DNA from: JAZTZP01 sp045637525
GTDB taxonomy: Bacteria; Bacillota; Clostridia; UBA1381
Assembly (NCBI GenBank): GCA_045637525.1
Contig: JAZTZP010000153.1
Coordinates: forward strand, 1-59,909
Length of the DNA: 59,909 bases
Direction of reading: 5' to 3'
Positions 1 to 9,600 of the stretch are shown in pieces; within the stretch, counting starts at the first letter, position 1; each line of letters begins with the position of its first letter. The notes under the pieces were generated by a model. It was not told the DNA's origin and made no database searches. It saw nothing but the letters and a program-made list of their open reading frames with translations. The position numbers were made by a program, and so were the translations under genes.

Positions 1-151
1 AAAAAATGCTTTGCATTTTTTCTTCCATAACGTTTGCGAAGCAAACATATCGCGCCGACAGGCATATCGCGTGCGTTAGCACATATCGAAAATTCCGTTA
101 GGAATTTATATCGCGTTTAGCGACTTATTTAAGTCGCTAAACTATAATTTA
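1..151. repeat. Hairpin-array interspersed repeat, left copy
   Basis: Bases 12-151 are an exact reverse complement of 59770-59909. The unit is a row of small perfect hairpins: 1-21 (9-bp arms, loop TTT), 32-46 (6-bp arms, loop GAA), 54-63 (3-bp arms, loop GACA), 71-82 (4-bp arms, loop GTTA), 90-107 (7-bp arms, loop GTTA) and 115-142 (12-bp arms, loop ATTT). Hairpins two to six are separated by the linker ATATCG or ATATCGC at 47-53, 64-70, 83-88 and 108-114. No coding capacity and no transposase are visible. I infer a dispersed non-coding repeat where the assembly ended; function unknown. Confidence 0.9.
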
Positions 152-171
152 ATGAAAGGAGTTGGTAGCTA

Positions 172-3100
172 TTGAAGATTAAGACAAGATTAACAGGAAT
201 TATGTTGATAATAGCTATGTTGGTATCGTTTGTATGTGTTCCGGCTTTTTCGGCGGCTTACAAGGATCCTTATGAGATTTTGTGGGCAAACTCGATTGAC
301 GGAGCTACCAAAACCGGCTACAATGTAGGCGGAGCATTTTTGGGAAGCATGACAAACGGTGAAGGATATTACTTTGATGATGTAGATTTCGGAATGACGC
401 CACCGACGTATTTTGAAGTGGGAATAGGTGTTCCTGATGAGTATGCCGGTTCGGTTTTTCAGCTGGTTATTGACGATATGGACGGCGATGTTATCGGTGA
501 ATTTGATGCAGTAAGCAGCGGCGGTTTTGATATATCACTCGTACGCAGATTTCCGATAATAAAGAAAGTTGTAGGTACACACCGTCTGTATATTAAAAAA
601 GCATCCGGAAGTCCGACAAATATTTTTACATTACAATTCTTTGCACCGCTTACAGATCAGGATGTGTATGAAGAATACAGTGAAACAACGGTATTTACGG
701 ATATAGCGGATAATAAGTATAAGGACGAAATAAACACATTGGCGGCTTTTGGAGTGGTTAAGGTTGATGAGGATAATCCATTTTATTATCCGGATTTATA
801 CATTACACGTATCGAGTTTGCAAAGATGCTTTACAGGCTTTTAAATGTCGACTGGTATGATGAGACAAAACCTCGTTTTTCTGATGTAACAGATGATCCT
901 GATGCAGTAACAGCAGTTAATTATCTTGCAGACAGAGGAATAGTAAGAGAAAAGGGAACATTTAATCCGAACGGATTTGTAACGTTTAATGCCGCACTTG
1001 AAATGGTATGCCGTGCGCTCGGATATGAGACAGTGGCGGAAAAGTACGGAACAAGTAATGCATATTACAGAGTAGCGATTGAGAATGGGCTGACAGAAGG
1101 ATTCTCTTCATCAGGTGGAAAGCTTCGTAACAGCGAAGCTGCAAAGCTTATCTATAATGCGGCGATATCTGAGTATTTTTCTTACGGAACAGCTGATGAT
1201 GAAGGTAACTTTGAATACGACAACCGTGAGCTTATGATAACAAAAACCAAAGGATATAAAATGGCTGAGGGTATGGTGAATGAAACCAATAATACGTCCT
1301 TAGCATTTCCTGACGGCAACATTGATTTTAAGTATGTAAGAATTGGCGATAAGGTATTTAATACCGGAAAAACAAACGCAAAAGCGCTTTTAGGTTATGA
1401 ATGTGAGTATTTTTATACCGAGGCAAACGGCGGAGAGGAGCTTGTTTATATAAGACCTCTGTCGAATGTCACCGTAACAAAAATAGACAGCACCGAATTT
1501 GATATAGAGGAAATAACTACATCGGCTATAAAATACAGCGATGAGAAAAAGACAAAAACCATTAAACTTGAGGCTGATACAATTATTTTGTATAACGGAA
1601 TGGCGATAGACAGTCCGCTGGGTGAGCTTATAGATGCATTACCGCTGAGAGGAAGTATTCGCTATATAGAAAATCCTCATTATCCGGCTGTAGTATTTAT
1701 AGATGAATATACGGATTGTCTGGTTGAAGCGTTTGACAGTGAAGAACAGCTTGTCGTTGATAAAATCACAGGCGAGGATATTATATATGATACGGAGGAT
1801 GACTTCGTTTACTGTGTGAAAAACGGAGAGTCCGTAAGAATAAAGGATATGAAAGTCGATGATATTGCTATGGTTTACATAAGCAAAAACAAAACAGGCG
1901 GCAAAATTATCCGTTTCGTAGTCGGCGGCGGAAGATATGAAGGAAATATTTCTGCAATTGATGAAGAATATATTACAATAGACTCTAAAAAGTATAAAAG
2001 GTCGGGCATGTTGCCGTCGAATGTTTCGGCAGGTTCGGATGCTGAATTTTATGTAAATGCTGTCAATGAAATCATATATTTAAAAGGAATTGCACAGGTG
2101 GAAAACGTAGGATTATATATCGGAAGCTATCTTGATACCGATAACGATGAAGAGTTGTATATCAAGATTTTCACATCCGATAACAAGCAGCTTACATTCC
2201 CGTGCAGTGAGAAGATTTTTGTAGACGGCGTAAGAGCAAAGAGCTATGAAGAAGGAAAGAAGCTTTTTGACAACTGCGGCACAGATATTGATAAAACGCC
2301 TATAAGATACAGTATGACAAAAAATGTGGTAAACATGGTTGATACGTTTAAGGGCGAGACCGAGAGTGTTATGAACACGCTCACAAGAAGACGTCAGGGA
2401 GCTGAATATCAGTACGAGAAATCAAACAGAGTACTGGTAAATAAATCATTAGGAGCAGTTGACGGAATACTTGCGGTTGACGGAAAATTCCTGTCGATAT
2501 GGGGCGATGCGGAAGATATTTCAAATTACGTATTCTCCGGAGTAACGGGAAAAACAGAGAGCTTAAGAGGCGATTTGTATTCATACGATAAGGAAGGTAA
2601 TTATATAGATCTTCTTGTAGTAAAGAACCGTGAGAATAATTATGATAATGCAGTAGTATTCCATAAAAAGACGGTATGCGTAGATGATGATAACGATATA
2701 TGGTATGTGCTTGAGTGTTTCGGCTCATCCGGTGAAGTTGAGTATAAAATAAGCAAAGAGGATCTGGAATATGAGGGTCTGTGGCTTATAAATTACTTAG
2801 AATCGGGAGACTGGATAAGAATAGTACCGAGAGGCGATAACGAAATAGGCGGACTTCAGATGGTTTATGCAAATGACGGCAAGACATCACGTGTTTACTA
2901 TAATGATGCAGGAGAAGAGCAGACCGCAGGATATCTTATAACGGGAACTACATATTCTGTGGGAAGTAATAATCAGGATCTTCGTCACATAGTAGGAACT
3001 GTAACGGATAAGTTTGACGATTATCTCGAAATTACTCATACCGATGGTACAAAAGAGTTTATTGCCGGGGCGAATGTCTCATGCGTAAAGGTTAAAGAAG

Positions 3101-3207
3101 ACGAAGAGCCGCTCACGGGCGTTGCGGTATCAAGCGTTAAAAAGGGAGATGTTATCTGTGCGTATATTGTACACAGAAAGACATCGGAGATTGTTGTATT
3201 TGAGTAA
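172..3207 (+). CDS. SLH-domain surface protein with N-terminal CBM6-like domain
   Basis: Secreted, cell-surface protein of 1011 residues. The start is TTG, placed 10 nt after GAAAGGAG (154-161). Residues 1-28 form a signal peptide ending AFSA. Residues about 30-160 look like a family 6-type carbohydrate-binding beta-sandwich (pattern GTHRLYIKK near its end). Three SLH repeats follow at about 172-228, 235-285 and 290-338, which in this family bind pyruvylated cell-wall polymer. The remaining ~670 residues are beta-rich, without a recognised catalytic motif. Its overall plan (SLH near the N-terminus, long beta-rich tail) matches the protein at 43756. It is followed after 27 nt by a second SLH gene, so the two are probably co-transcribed. 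Function beyond surface attachment and possible glycan binding is unknown. Confidence 0.8.
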   Translation: MKIKTRLTGIMLIIAMLVSFVCVPAFSAAYKDPYEILWANSIDGATKTGYNVGGAFLGSMTNGEGYYFDDVDFGMTPPTYFEVGIGVPDEYAGSVFQLVIDDMDGDVIGEFDAVSSGGFDISLVRRFPIIKKVVGTHRLYIKKASGSPTNIFTLQFFAPLTDQDVYEEYSETTVFTDIADNKYKDEINTLAAFGVVKVDEDNPFYYPDLYITRIEFAKMLYRLLNVDWYDETKPRFSDVTDDPDAVTAVNYLADRGIVREKGTFNPNGFVTFNAALEMVCRALGYETVAEKYGTSNAYYRVAIENGLTEGFSSSGGKLRNSEAAKLIYNAAISEYFSYGTADDEGNFEYDNRELMITKTKGYKMAEGMVNETNNTSLAFPDGNIDFKYVRIGDKVFNTGKTNAKALLGYECEYFYTEANGGEELVYIRPLSNVTVTKIDSTEFDIEEITTSAIKYSDEKKTKTIKLEADTIILYNGMAIDSPLGELIDALPLRGSIRYIENPHYPAVVFIDEYTDCLVEAFDSEEQLVVDKITGEDIIYDTEDDFVYCVKNGESVRIKDMKVDDIAMVYISKNKTGGKIIRFVVGGGRYEGNISAIDEEYITIDSKKYKRSGMLPSNVSAGSDAEFYVNAVNEIIYLKGIAQVENVGLYIGSYLDTDNDEELYIKIFTSDNKQLTFPCSEKIFVDGVRAKSYEEGKKLFDNCGTDIDKTPIRYSMTKNVVNMVDTFKGETESVMNTLTRRRQGAEYQYEKSNRVLVNKSLGAVDGILAVDGKFLSIWGDAEDISNYVFSGVTGKTESLRGDLYSYDKEGNYIDLLVVKNRENNYDNAVVFHKKTVCVDDDNDIWYVLECFGSSGEVEYKISKEDLEYEGLWLINYLESGDWIRIVPRGDNEIGGLQMVYANDGKTSRVYYNDAGEEQTAGYLITGTTYSVGSNNQDLRHIVGTVTDKFDDYLEITHTDGTKEFIAGANVSCVKVKEDEEPLTGVAVSSVKKGDVICAYIVHRKTSEIVVFE

Positions 3208-3234
3208 AGCTTATTAGAAAGGATTAGTCAGATT

Positions 3235-4962
3235 ATGAAGAAAAAATTAATTGCAGCGTTAATATGCTCTTTGCTTGCAGTGCCGGCGGCACAGGCGGCG
3301 GGAATAAATGTAACGCTTAAGTATAATAATGAAAATAATTCTATATCGGTAAGCGGCTCGGCAGATACTGTAAAGGATAATACAAGCTTTACACTTGTTG
3401 TTAACGGTCCGGACAGCGATGTTGTCTTTTCAGACCAGACAATCGGAACAGATGTTGTAAACGGAAAATCGGAGTTTAAATTCCGTGAAATGCCGTTTGG
3501 AGCCTCATTTGACGGCGGAGACTATAAGTTTACCGTGTCGGGATATAAGCTTGGCACTGCTCCGGCCGAAGTGTATTCGTATACTTCGGGTGAAGATCTT
3601 CTTACAGTACTTAAAAATCTTGAAGGCCTGACAACAGGCTTTAAGGAGTTTATCGAACAAAATGCCGTGGCACTCTCTGTTGATGCTGAGATTTCAAGAG
3701 CGCTGGGTATAAACGGTACAGCGATATTCTCCGAGCTTATGTCGGCGGTTGATTATGATTTGCCCGAAAAATGCGAGACGGAGGACGAGTATAACGAACT
3801 CCAGGAGTGTGCAAAAGAGTTCAGAAATGATTATGATGAATTTATTGCAATCGCTTCGTTTAACGATATAGCATCAGCTGAGAATATGATAGCATGGGTT
3901 AATAAGTATAAGGATAAGTATTCTCTTGCATCAGATGACGAAGGCACGGTAGATATAGATGAATCTGCAATTTTCTCCGGTTATGTAGAGAAAAACATGG
4001 GCAAGCCCCAAATATCGGCAGGTCTTATACAAACGCCTGTTAAGACACTTCAGGGAGCCATATCGAGACTTTATGAAAAAGCTCTTCTTTGTACGATAGA
4101 AACGGAGCATTACAGTGAAACAACCGTTATATTCCGGGATTTCTATGAGCTGTTCCCGTATAACAAAACAAATTTCGGAAAGCTTAGCGGAACTCAGCAG
4201 GTAACTGCTTACAGCACTTTTGCAGGTCATGCATACACTTCATATACAGAGGCTGTTAAGGAGTTTGACCGTATAGTTTCAAGTTTTATTAATTCAAGAC
4301 CTCAGACCGGCGGAGGCGGCGGCGGTGGTGGAGGCGGCGGAGGAGGTTCCTCCATATCGTCTTCAGTATCATCAGGCAATGCCGGAGGTGTGGTTGTATC
4401 TGCAACTGAACCGACAACTACCGGGGTGTTTAACGACCTTCAATCAGTTGAATGGGCGAAAGAGGCAATTGAATATCTTTACGAAAAAGGCATATTATCC
4501 GGAAAAAGTGCAGGCGTATTCGCTCCGGATGATAGTGTTACAAGAGCTGAATTTATAAAGATGATTACCGAGGCACTCGGTCTTGAAAAAAATGCAGGCA
4601 CAGAAAAGTTTGCAGATGTTTCTGATACCGCATGGTATGCAGAATACGTGTATGCGGCAAAGGCTGCAGGGATAGTTTCGGGGGATACCGAAAATAATTT
4701 TAATCCCGAAAGCAGAATTACAAGAGAAGATATAACTGTAATACTTTACCGTGCTTACGGAATAGAAAGCAGTTTAGCTGACGTTTCGTTTGACGATGCG
4801 GCTGATGTAAGTGAATATGCGGCAAAAGCAGTTGCATATTTTACAAAAGCCGGTATTATAAACGGAATGGGAGATAATAAGTTCATGCCGAAAGCAAACG
4901 CAACAAGAGCCCAGGCGGCGAAGCTCGTTTATGAAAGTATGATTAAATACAGTGAAGAATAA
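3235..4962 (+). CDS. Secreted SLH-anchored protein with polyglycine hinge
   Basis: 575-residue secreted protein with signal peptide (MKKKLIAALICSLLAVPAAQA), an N-terminal beta domain of about 100 residues, a helical stretch to about residue 355, a run of about 14 glycines followed by a Ser-rich segment, and three C-terminal SLH repeats (about 395-450, 457-510, 517-572) that should fix it to secondary cell-wall polymer. Typical SLH signatures are visible, such as TRAEFIKMI and TRAQAAKLVY. The start follows AGAAAGGA with normal spacing. It lies 27 nt after the preceding SLH gene and is closed by a terminator. The 499-residue product at 42213 has the same order (beta domain, helices, Gly hinge, SLH), so the two are paralogues. 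The hinge probably spaces the N-terminal domain from the wall; ligand unknown. Confidence 0.82.
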   Translation: MKKKLIAALICSLLAVPAAQAAGINVTLKYNNENNSISVSGSADTVKDNTSFTLVVNGPDSDVVFSDQTIGTDVVNGKSEFKFREMPFGASFDGGDYKFTVSGYKLGTAPAEVYSYTSGEDLLTVLKNLEGLTTGFKEFIEQNAVALSVDAEISRALGINGTAIFSELMSAVDYDLPEKCETEDEYNELQECAKEFRNDYDEFIAIASFNDIASAENMIAWVNKYKDKYSLASDDEGTVDIDESAIFSGYVEKNMGKPQISAGLIQTPVKTLQGAISRLYEKALLCTIETEHYSETTVIFRDFYELFPYNKTNFGKLSGTQQVTAYSTFAGHAYTSYTEAVKEFDRIVSSFINSRPQTGGGGGGGGGGGGGSSISSSVSSGNAGGVVVSATEPTTTGVFNDLQSVEWAKEAIEYLYEKGILSGKSAGVFAPDDSVTRAEFIKMITEALGLEKNAGTEKFADVSDTAWYAEYVYAAKAAGIVSGDTENNFNPESRITREDITVILYRAYGIESSLADVSFDDAADVSEYAAKAVAYFTKAGIINGMGDNKFMPKANATRAQAAKLVYESMIKYSEE

Positions 4963-4972
4963 AATATAAAAT

Positions 4973-5024
4973 AAGGCTGTGATTTGTAAGTTGTTTACAT
5001 ATTATCACAGCCTTTGTTATTTTT
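4973..5024 (+). terminator. Intrinsic terminator after the SLH gene pair
   Basis: An 11-bp perfect inverted repeat (AAGGCTGTGAT at 4973-4983 against ATCACAGCCTT at 5004-5014) is followed by a T-rich stretch (TTATTTTT, 5017-5024). It lies 10 nt after the stop codon of the 575-residue SLH protein. Confidence 0.8.
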
Positions 5025-5050
5025 CCGGGAAATAAATTTCCCGAAAAATA

Positions 5051-5079
5051 TTGACACAAACAAAATCTTATGTTATAAT
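5051..5079 (+). promoter_or_regulatory. Consensus sigma-A promoter for the structured RNA / 99-aa gene
   Basis: TTGACA at 5051-5056 and TATAAT at 5074-5079 with a 17-bp spacer: a perfect vegetative promoter. The predicted start site is at about 5085-5087, which is exactly where the long RNA stem begins. Confidence 0.88.
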
Positions 5080-5085
5080 AACAAT

Positions 5086-5250
5086 GCGACGTAATTAAAT
5101 AATTTATTTCACGAATTAGGTGTGTTTCTTTTTACTTTTCGGTAAAAATGCATACTCTATTTTCGCATACCTGTTTTGTGAAATTTTAATTGCGTCGCAG
5201 CAATCAGAGATATGCATTTTTCGTGCGTAGCTTCGGTTGCGCACTTTTTA
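5086..5250 (+). ncRNA. Candidate structured RNA or attenuating leader
   Basis: The stretch 4963-5269 has no gene but holds a terminator, a perfect promoter and this element. From the predicted +1, 5087-5113 pairs with 5178-5198 to give a long stem (GCGACG with CGTCGC at the base, TTTCAC with GTGAAA at the top, one bulge). Inside, AGGTGTGT (5118-5125) pairs with GCATACCT (5165-5172) and TTTTTAC (5129-5135) with GTAAAAA (5142-5148). A second, exclusive pairing is possible between 5144-5158 and 5206-5221. The element ends in a C(UUCG)G hairpin plus T5 (5223-5249). It could be a free small RNA of about 165 nt or a switch controlling the downstream 99-codon gene. I do not recognise a known RNA family. 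Confidence 0.6.
5223..5249 (+). terminator. UUCG-loop intrinsic terminator upstream of the 99-aa gene
   Basis: GTGCGTAGC (5223-5231), loop TTCG, GTTGCGCAC (5236-5244) form a 9-bp stem with two G-U pairs, directly followed by TTTTT. It ends 21 nt before the ATG at 5270, so read-through is needed for that gene unless it has its own promoter. Confidence 0.7.
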
Positions 5251-5269
5251 AGTTAAGGAGAAAAATGCA

Positions 5270-5569
5270 ATGGAAAAGAAAAAAGAAGAATTAACAATTA
5301 CGTCAGAAGACATGAAGTTATTACTGAAAATGACAGACGATATGTGTATTGCCTGTGGATTGGTATCAAAAGTTTATGCTGTATCCGTTGTACTGCGTGA
5401 AGCACTGGAATCAGAACGGGACATATCCGTAAGCTTGGGCAGGAAAGTACTTTCTGATGCGGCGGATGTAGTATGTGAATGCTGCCGGGATGCGGATAAA
5501 GCAGTATCAGAGGTATTCGAGTTAATTGATAGATTTCACAAAGATAAAAGTCAGATTTTTTATGCCTGA
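5270..5569 (+). CDS. Small Cys-rich helical protein of unknown function
   Basis: 99-residue protein preceded by AAGGAG (5255-5260) 9 nt before ATG. I do not recognise the family. The sequence is predicted almost wholly helical, without signal peptide or membrane segment. It carries two cysteine clusters, CIAC at about residues 26-29 and CECC at about 69-72, which could bind metal or form a redox pair. The N-terminus is Lys/Glu-rich. It stands alone: a terminator-containing structured leader precedes it and another terminator follows. The opposite strand holds a similarly long open frame, but that one lacks a ribosome site. The strong promoter, dedicated leader and good Shine-Dalgarno support a real gene; its role is unknown. 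Confidence 0.6.
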   Translation: MEKKKEELTITSEDMKLLLKMTDDMCIACGLVSKVYAVSVVLREALESERDISVSLGRKVLSDAADVVCECCRDADKAVSEVFELIDRFHKDKSQIFYA

Positions 5570-5638
5570 ATTGATAAAAGAAATGTGATGAACGTTTATT
5601 CATAAAAATTTTTAAAATATTGCAAAATATGATTTACT

Positions 5639-5680
5639 ATGCTATAATAGATACAGAATTTATTATAGCATAATTTTTTT
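5639..5680. terminator. Bidirectional hairpin terminator between convergent genes
   Basis: Perfect 11-bp inverted repeat (ATGCTATAATA at 5639-5649, TATTATAGCAT at 5661-5671) followed by T7 on the plus strand. It sits between the 99-aa gene and the convergent AraC-type gene and touches the stop codon of the latter. Confidence 0.7.
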
Positions 5681-6455
5681 ATAACATTTCCCCATCTGCT
5701 GATTTATCAGCGGAATTACTGAATCTGCCGTAAACTTCATAGAAAAACGACATATTATTAAATCCTGCAAGATATGCGGCTTCGCTTGCTGAAAATTCAC
5801 CGCTGTCGAGCATTTTTTTTACTTCTGAAACTCGTATAAGATTTCTGTATTCTATCGGCGATTTCCCGGTATATTCTTTGAAAAGCAGTCTGAAATTCGA
5901 TTCACTCATATTGCATATATCGGCGTAATATGAGAGTTTTTTATTTTCAAAATATTTTTCTTTTATTTCAGTTATTGCCGGCATGATTTTTTTGTATTTT
6001 TTGGGAATTATCATATTTTCTGTCTCTATGATGTAGATGAGCTCATATATTTTTGAAGACAGGAACAAAGTATTATGCATATTGATTTTTGAAATCGAAT
6101 TAAACAAAGAAATCATCTCAGGCGATTTCTTTATAGCCGGTACGGTAAGGTAAAGTGGTAATTGCTCTGTATCAATATCAAATATAATCAGTTTTACTAT
6201 CGTATTGTTTTTTAAATATGTGGTTTTACAGGGAAGGTGCTTCGGTACAAAAAGGACACTTCTTTTACCTGCTTTCAAAGTTTTTTCGCTGTCTGTAAAA
6301 TGACATTCAAGTTCCCCGTTTTCAACGTATATAAAAGAATATCTTTCCTTTCCGTTTTTGTATTCATAGGTAAAATTTTCATCTCTCAACACATTTATAA
6401 AGCCGATACTATTTATTTTAAATTCTGATTCTGCATTAAAATAAGTGTTTTTCAT
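5679..6455 (-). CDS. AraC-family transcriptional regulator
   Basis: One-component regulator of about 258 residues. The start is taken at ATG 6455-6453 (MKNTYF) because GGAGG lies 5 nt before it; the open frame runs 10 codons further upstream without a ribosome site. The N-terminal ~150 residues resemble the cupin-like effector domain of AraC proteins. The C-terminal ~100 residues hold two helix-turn-helix motifs: YYADICNMSESNFRLLFKEY with GKSPIEYRN, then SASEAAYLAGFNNMSFFY. It diverges from the first pyruvyl-transferase/SGNH gene with about 150 bp between starts, and that space contains an inverted repeat around a consensus promoter. It therefore probably controls the neighbouring secreted-protein genes; the inducer is unknown. 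Confidence 0.85.
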   Translation of the reverse strand: MKNTYFNAESEFKINSIGFINVLRDENFTYEYKNGKERYSFIYVENGELECHFTDSEKTLKAGKRSVLFVPKHLPCKTTYLKNNTIVKLIIFDIDTEQLPLYLTVPAIKKSPEMISLFNSISKINMHNTLFLSSKIYELIYIIETENMIIPKKYKKIMPAITEIKEKYFENKKLSYYADICNMSESNFRLLFKEYTGKSPIEYRNLIRVSEVKKMLDSGEFSASEAAYLAGFNNMSFFYEVYGRFSNSADKSADGEML

Positions 6456-6504
6456 AATAACCTCCATAAAATAAGCGAATACCACACATTCTTAATGAAT
6501 AGAA

Positions 6505-6557
6505 TATTGACAAATTTTCTGCTTTTATTATATAATATAAGTAAAGATTTGTCAATA
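6505..6557 (+). promoter_or_regulatory. Divergent-region promoter inside an inverted-repeat operator
   Basis: TTGACA (6507-6512), 18-bp spacer, TATAAT (6531-6536) drive the rightward gene. An 11-bp perfect inverted repeat, TATTGACAAAT (6505-6515) and ATTTGTCAATA (6547-6557), brackets the promoter; the arms start 42 bp apart, about four helical turns. The left arm covers the -35 box. This is a plausible operator for the adjacent AraC-type regulator (inference). Confidence 0.6.
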
Positions 6558-6605
6558 CTTTTTATTCAAAAAAAGTATCAGATAAAGGAGAAAGGAGTTA
6601 TTATA

Positions 6606-9600
6606 ATGATGAAAAGAGTATATTCAATTCTTATTGCGATTGCCTTTATTATAACGGGTATATGCCCTGCTTTGGCAGTCGAGGAAGAAACTGCAAGAGC
6701 GCCGCGTATTTTAGTGCGTTCGATAGCGCAGGAGGTTAATATCGGTGACGTTGCACAGGGGCCGGGAGTGCTTGCTTTGATTGAAAAGTATATCCCGGAG
6801 GCAGAGGTAAAGGTATTATCGGCAGGTGCGAATTCAGAAATTATTGCCATGCTCGGTAAGCGTTTTCCGAATTATGAGATTATTCGCGGAAAGTTTGACG
6901 ATACCGGTACAAAGATAACAGCGCCAAACCAGCAAAAGGTTATTGATGCCTGCGAATGGGCAGACTATTTTGTACAGGGTTCAGGCCCGGGAATATCTGC
7001 TGGCGATATTAAAGGTTTTCAGCGTATTTCAGGCGGAAAGCCTTACGGAATATTCGGCGTTACTTACAGCGGAAGTGCTTCGGCACAGGAAATGATTAAC
7101 GGTGCGGACTTTGTATATTTCAGAGACAGCACTTCATACAGAAAAGCGCTTTCAGACGGCGTTTATGCACCCGTACTTCAGTTCGGTCCGGACTCCGCAT
7201 TTGCTTTTGATATAAAAGACGATGAAAAAGCAGAAGCGTTTATGGAAGAAAAAGGTCTTGAAGAAGGCAAATTTATGTGTCTTATTCCGAGATACCGTCA
7301 TACTCCTTACTGGGAGATAGGCCGTGCAAGCTACAATGAATCATCGGATAAGACAAATCAGGAATATAAAGAGAAGGACAACGGAGTTCTTCGTGAAACT
7401 GCTATTAAGATAGTAGACGAGACGGGAATGAAGGTTGTTGTTTGTCCTGAGGATGAAACACAGATAAAGCTCGGACAGGATGTTATTATAGATATGCTTC
7501 CCGAAGGCTACGAAGATAAGATTGTTTTGCATGATGAATTCTGGCTTCCGGATGAGGCGCTAAGCCTTTACACAAAGAGTGCCGGAGTATTCGGAAACGA
7601 AATGCATTCTCCGATTATAAGTCTCGGAAACGGCATTCCGGCAACTGTCGGACGTTGGTCATCTCAGACATCAAAGGGTCTTATGTGGGATGATATAGGT
7701 CTTTCAGACTGGCTCTTTGATATGGATAAAGATGATGAAAAGGCGAAGGTTGAGCCGACTGTTTTAGCCATTGCAAAGGACAATGCGGCGGCAAAAGCAA
7801 AGATGCAGCCGGCACTTGCAACAGTTAAAGCTTGCCAGGAGGATATGACAAAGACTCTTAAGTATTTCTTAACGGGCGAAGGCAAGATAGAAGATGACAA
7901 TACATCAAAAATCGGAGCAGACAGTCCGGAGCTCGGAGAAAGAACGGGTACATTTATGTATTACGGTTCATGGAATACCAGCAGTTTAGGCAGTGCTACT
8001 GCAACTTTGAAATCTATTTATTCAAAGAAGGTAGGTGCTTATGCAAGCTGGAATCCGGATTTCCGCGAGGGCGGCGATGTGAAGATAGAAGTGTATAAGG
8101 TTGCACACTCATCATCGGGCGACCAGACGTATGAGATATTCCATAACGGTCAAACATCAACCAAAACCGTAAGCTTTAACGGTGCGGAAGATACATCGGG
8201 ATGGGTAGACCTCGGAACTTATACATTCGCAGGTACGGAAAAAGAGTATGTAAAGCTTTCGGTAACAGATGCTAATTTATCTGCAAGAGTTGCCGAGATG
8301 CGTTTTGTGTTAAATCCGGGTACTGAAAATGAAAGAGCAGTTTTAGTAGAGCATAAGCCAAAGGTTATGTTTGAGGATACTTTTGATGATTCTAAAGGAA
8401 ATGAAAGACTGGTAGGCTGGACACTTGATGATCACACTCCGATGCAGCTTGTGAAAAAGCCGGAGTATAATGAGGTAACAAAGCAGGATATAGTAGATGA
8501 AACAAATAATTGTCTCTATTATCCGCCGACTAAGGCTAATTCCGATCTTGACAGAAACTATCGTGATTTTGATCCGATGTCGGGTATCGTAACGATTGAA
8601 CATGATTTCCGTATTGATGAAGTTCCGACAATACAGCTGAAGCTTCCTGAAATTAACGGACTTGTAGGAACAAATGAAAACACATTGCTTTCCGCTATAA
8701 CGGTAGACGCTAATTCAAATATTAACATTGTTCACAGCGGTACATCAAGATTTACGTATGCAATTACTCTGAAAACATGGCATCATATCAAGACACAGAT
8801 TAATACCGAAGCCAATACTTTCTCCGTATGGATTGACGGAGTGCACAAGGTTAAGGATAAGCAACTTTATCAGAAGTATGATGTAAGTCATGTAAACAGA
8901 CTGACATTCTATCCTGTTAATCAAAAGCAATCTACGGGATTTTATATAGACAATGTGCTTGTTTACAGCGGTACACAGGGTCAGCGTACGTCGGTAACGT
9001 CTTCGGAATATACAGTTAAAGACGGTAATGATACGATTATCAACGTACCTTACGGAACAGATGCTGAAGCGTTTAAAGCTAATGTAACGGCAGTAGACAG
9101 CGGAAATATTTCCGGAGTGTATGTCGGTTCTACAAGTACTGTAAGAACAGGCGCTGTTCAAACGGGCGACAGGATAGTTGTAAAACCGCAGTCGGGATTT
9201 AACAATCCGAGAAAAACTACATATACAATTACAGTAGATGAACCGCTTGGCGGTCTTGTGGTTGATGAGGAAGATATTTCAATCACAAACGGTGGCGGTG
9301 TAGTGATGAATTCAGAACTTATGCCTTTAAACAAAGTATTTAAGGCAAACACAACATTTGCAAATTATACAGGCGAGACTCAGAAGATTAGTATTAGTAT
9401 GGCATTATACAGTGCTGATGGCTTATTAAAGGCTGTTGAATATAATCCGGTAGATATTGATACTTCAGGTGCACCTGTTACAACTACGCTGACGCTCGAT
9501 GCTCCACCGACTGCAGGAGAAAAGCTTAAGCTGTTTATCTGGGATGAGGACATGAAGCCTATCCTTGAAGAGGCAAGAGAGATTGTAACTGCAGAAGTAA

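Noticed and set aside
32..142. CRISPR-like array (regular short repeats)
   Set aside because: The repeated 6-7 bp linkers are too short, the units between are palindromes of varying length, and no cas gene is present.
2381..2728. 115-codon minus-strand frame inside the first SLH gene
   Set aside because: Composition and lack of a start signal mark it as a shadow of the sense gene; the same holds for the many other antisense frames within large genes.
4310..4345. GGN-repeat tract as a phase-variation switch
   Set aside because: The unit is a triplet with mixed third bases; slippage would only alter hinge length, not switch the gene off.
5298..5603. 101-codon open frame on the minus strand opposite the small gene
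   Set aside because: No ribosome site or promoter, while the plus-strand gene has both.
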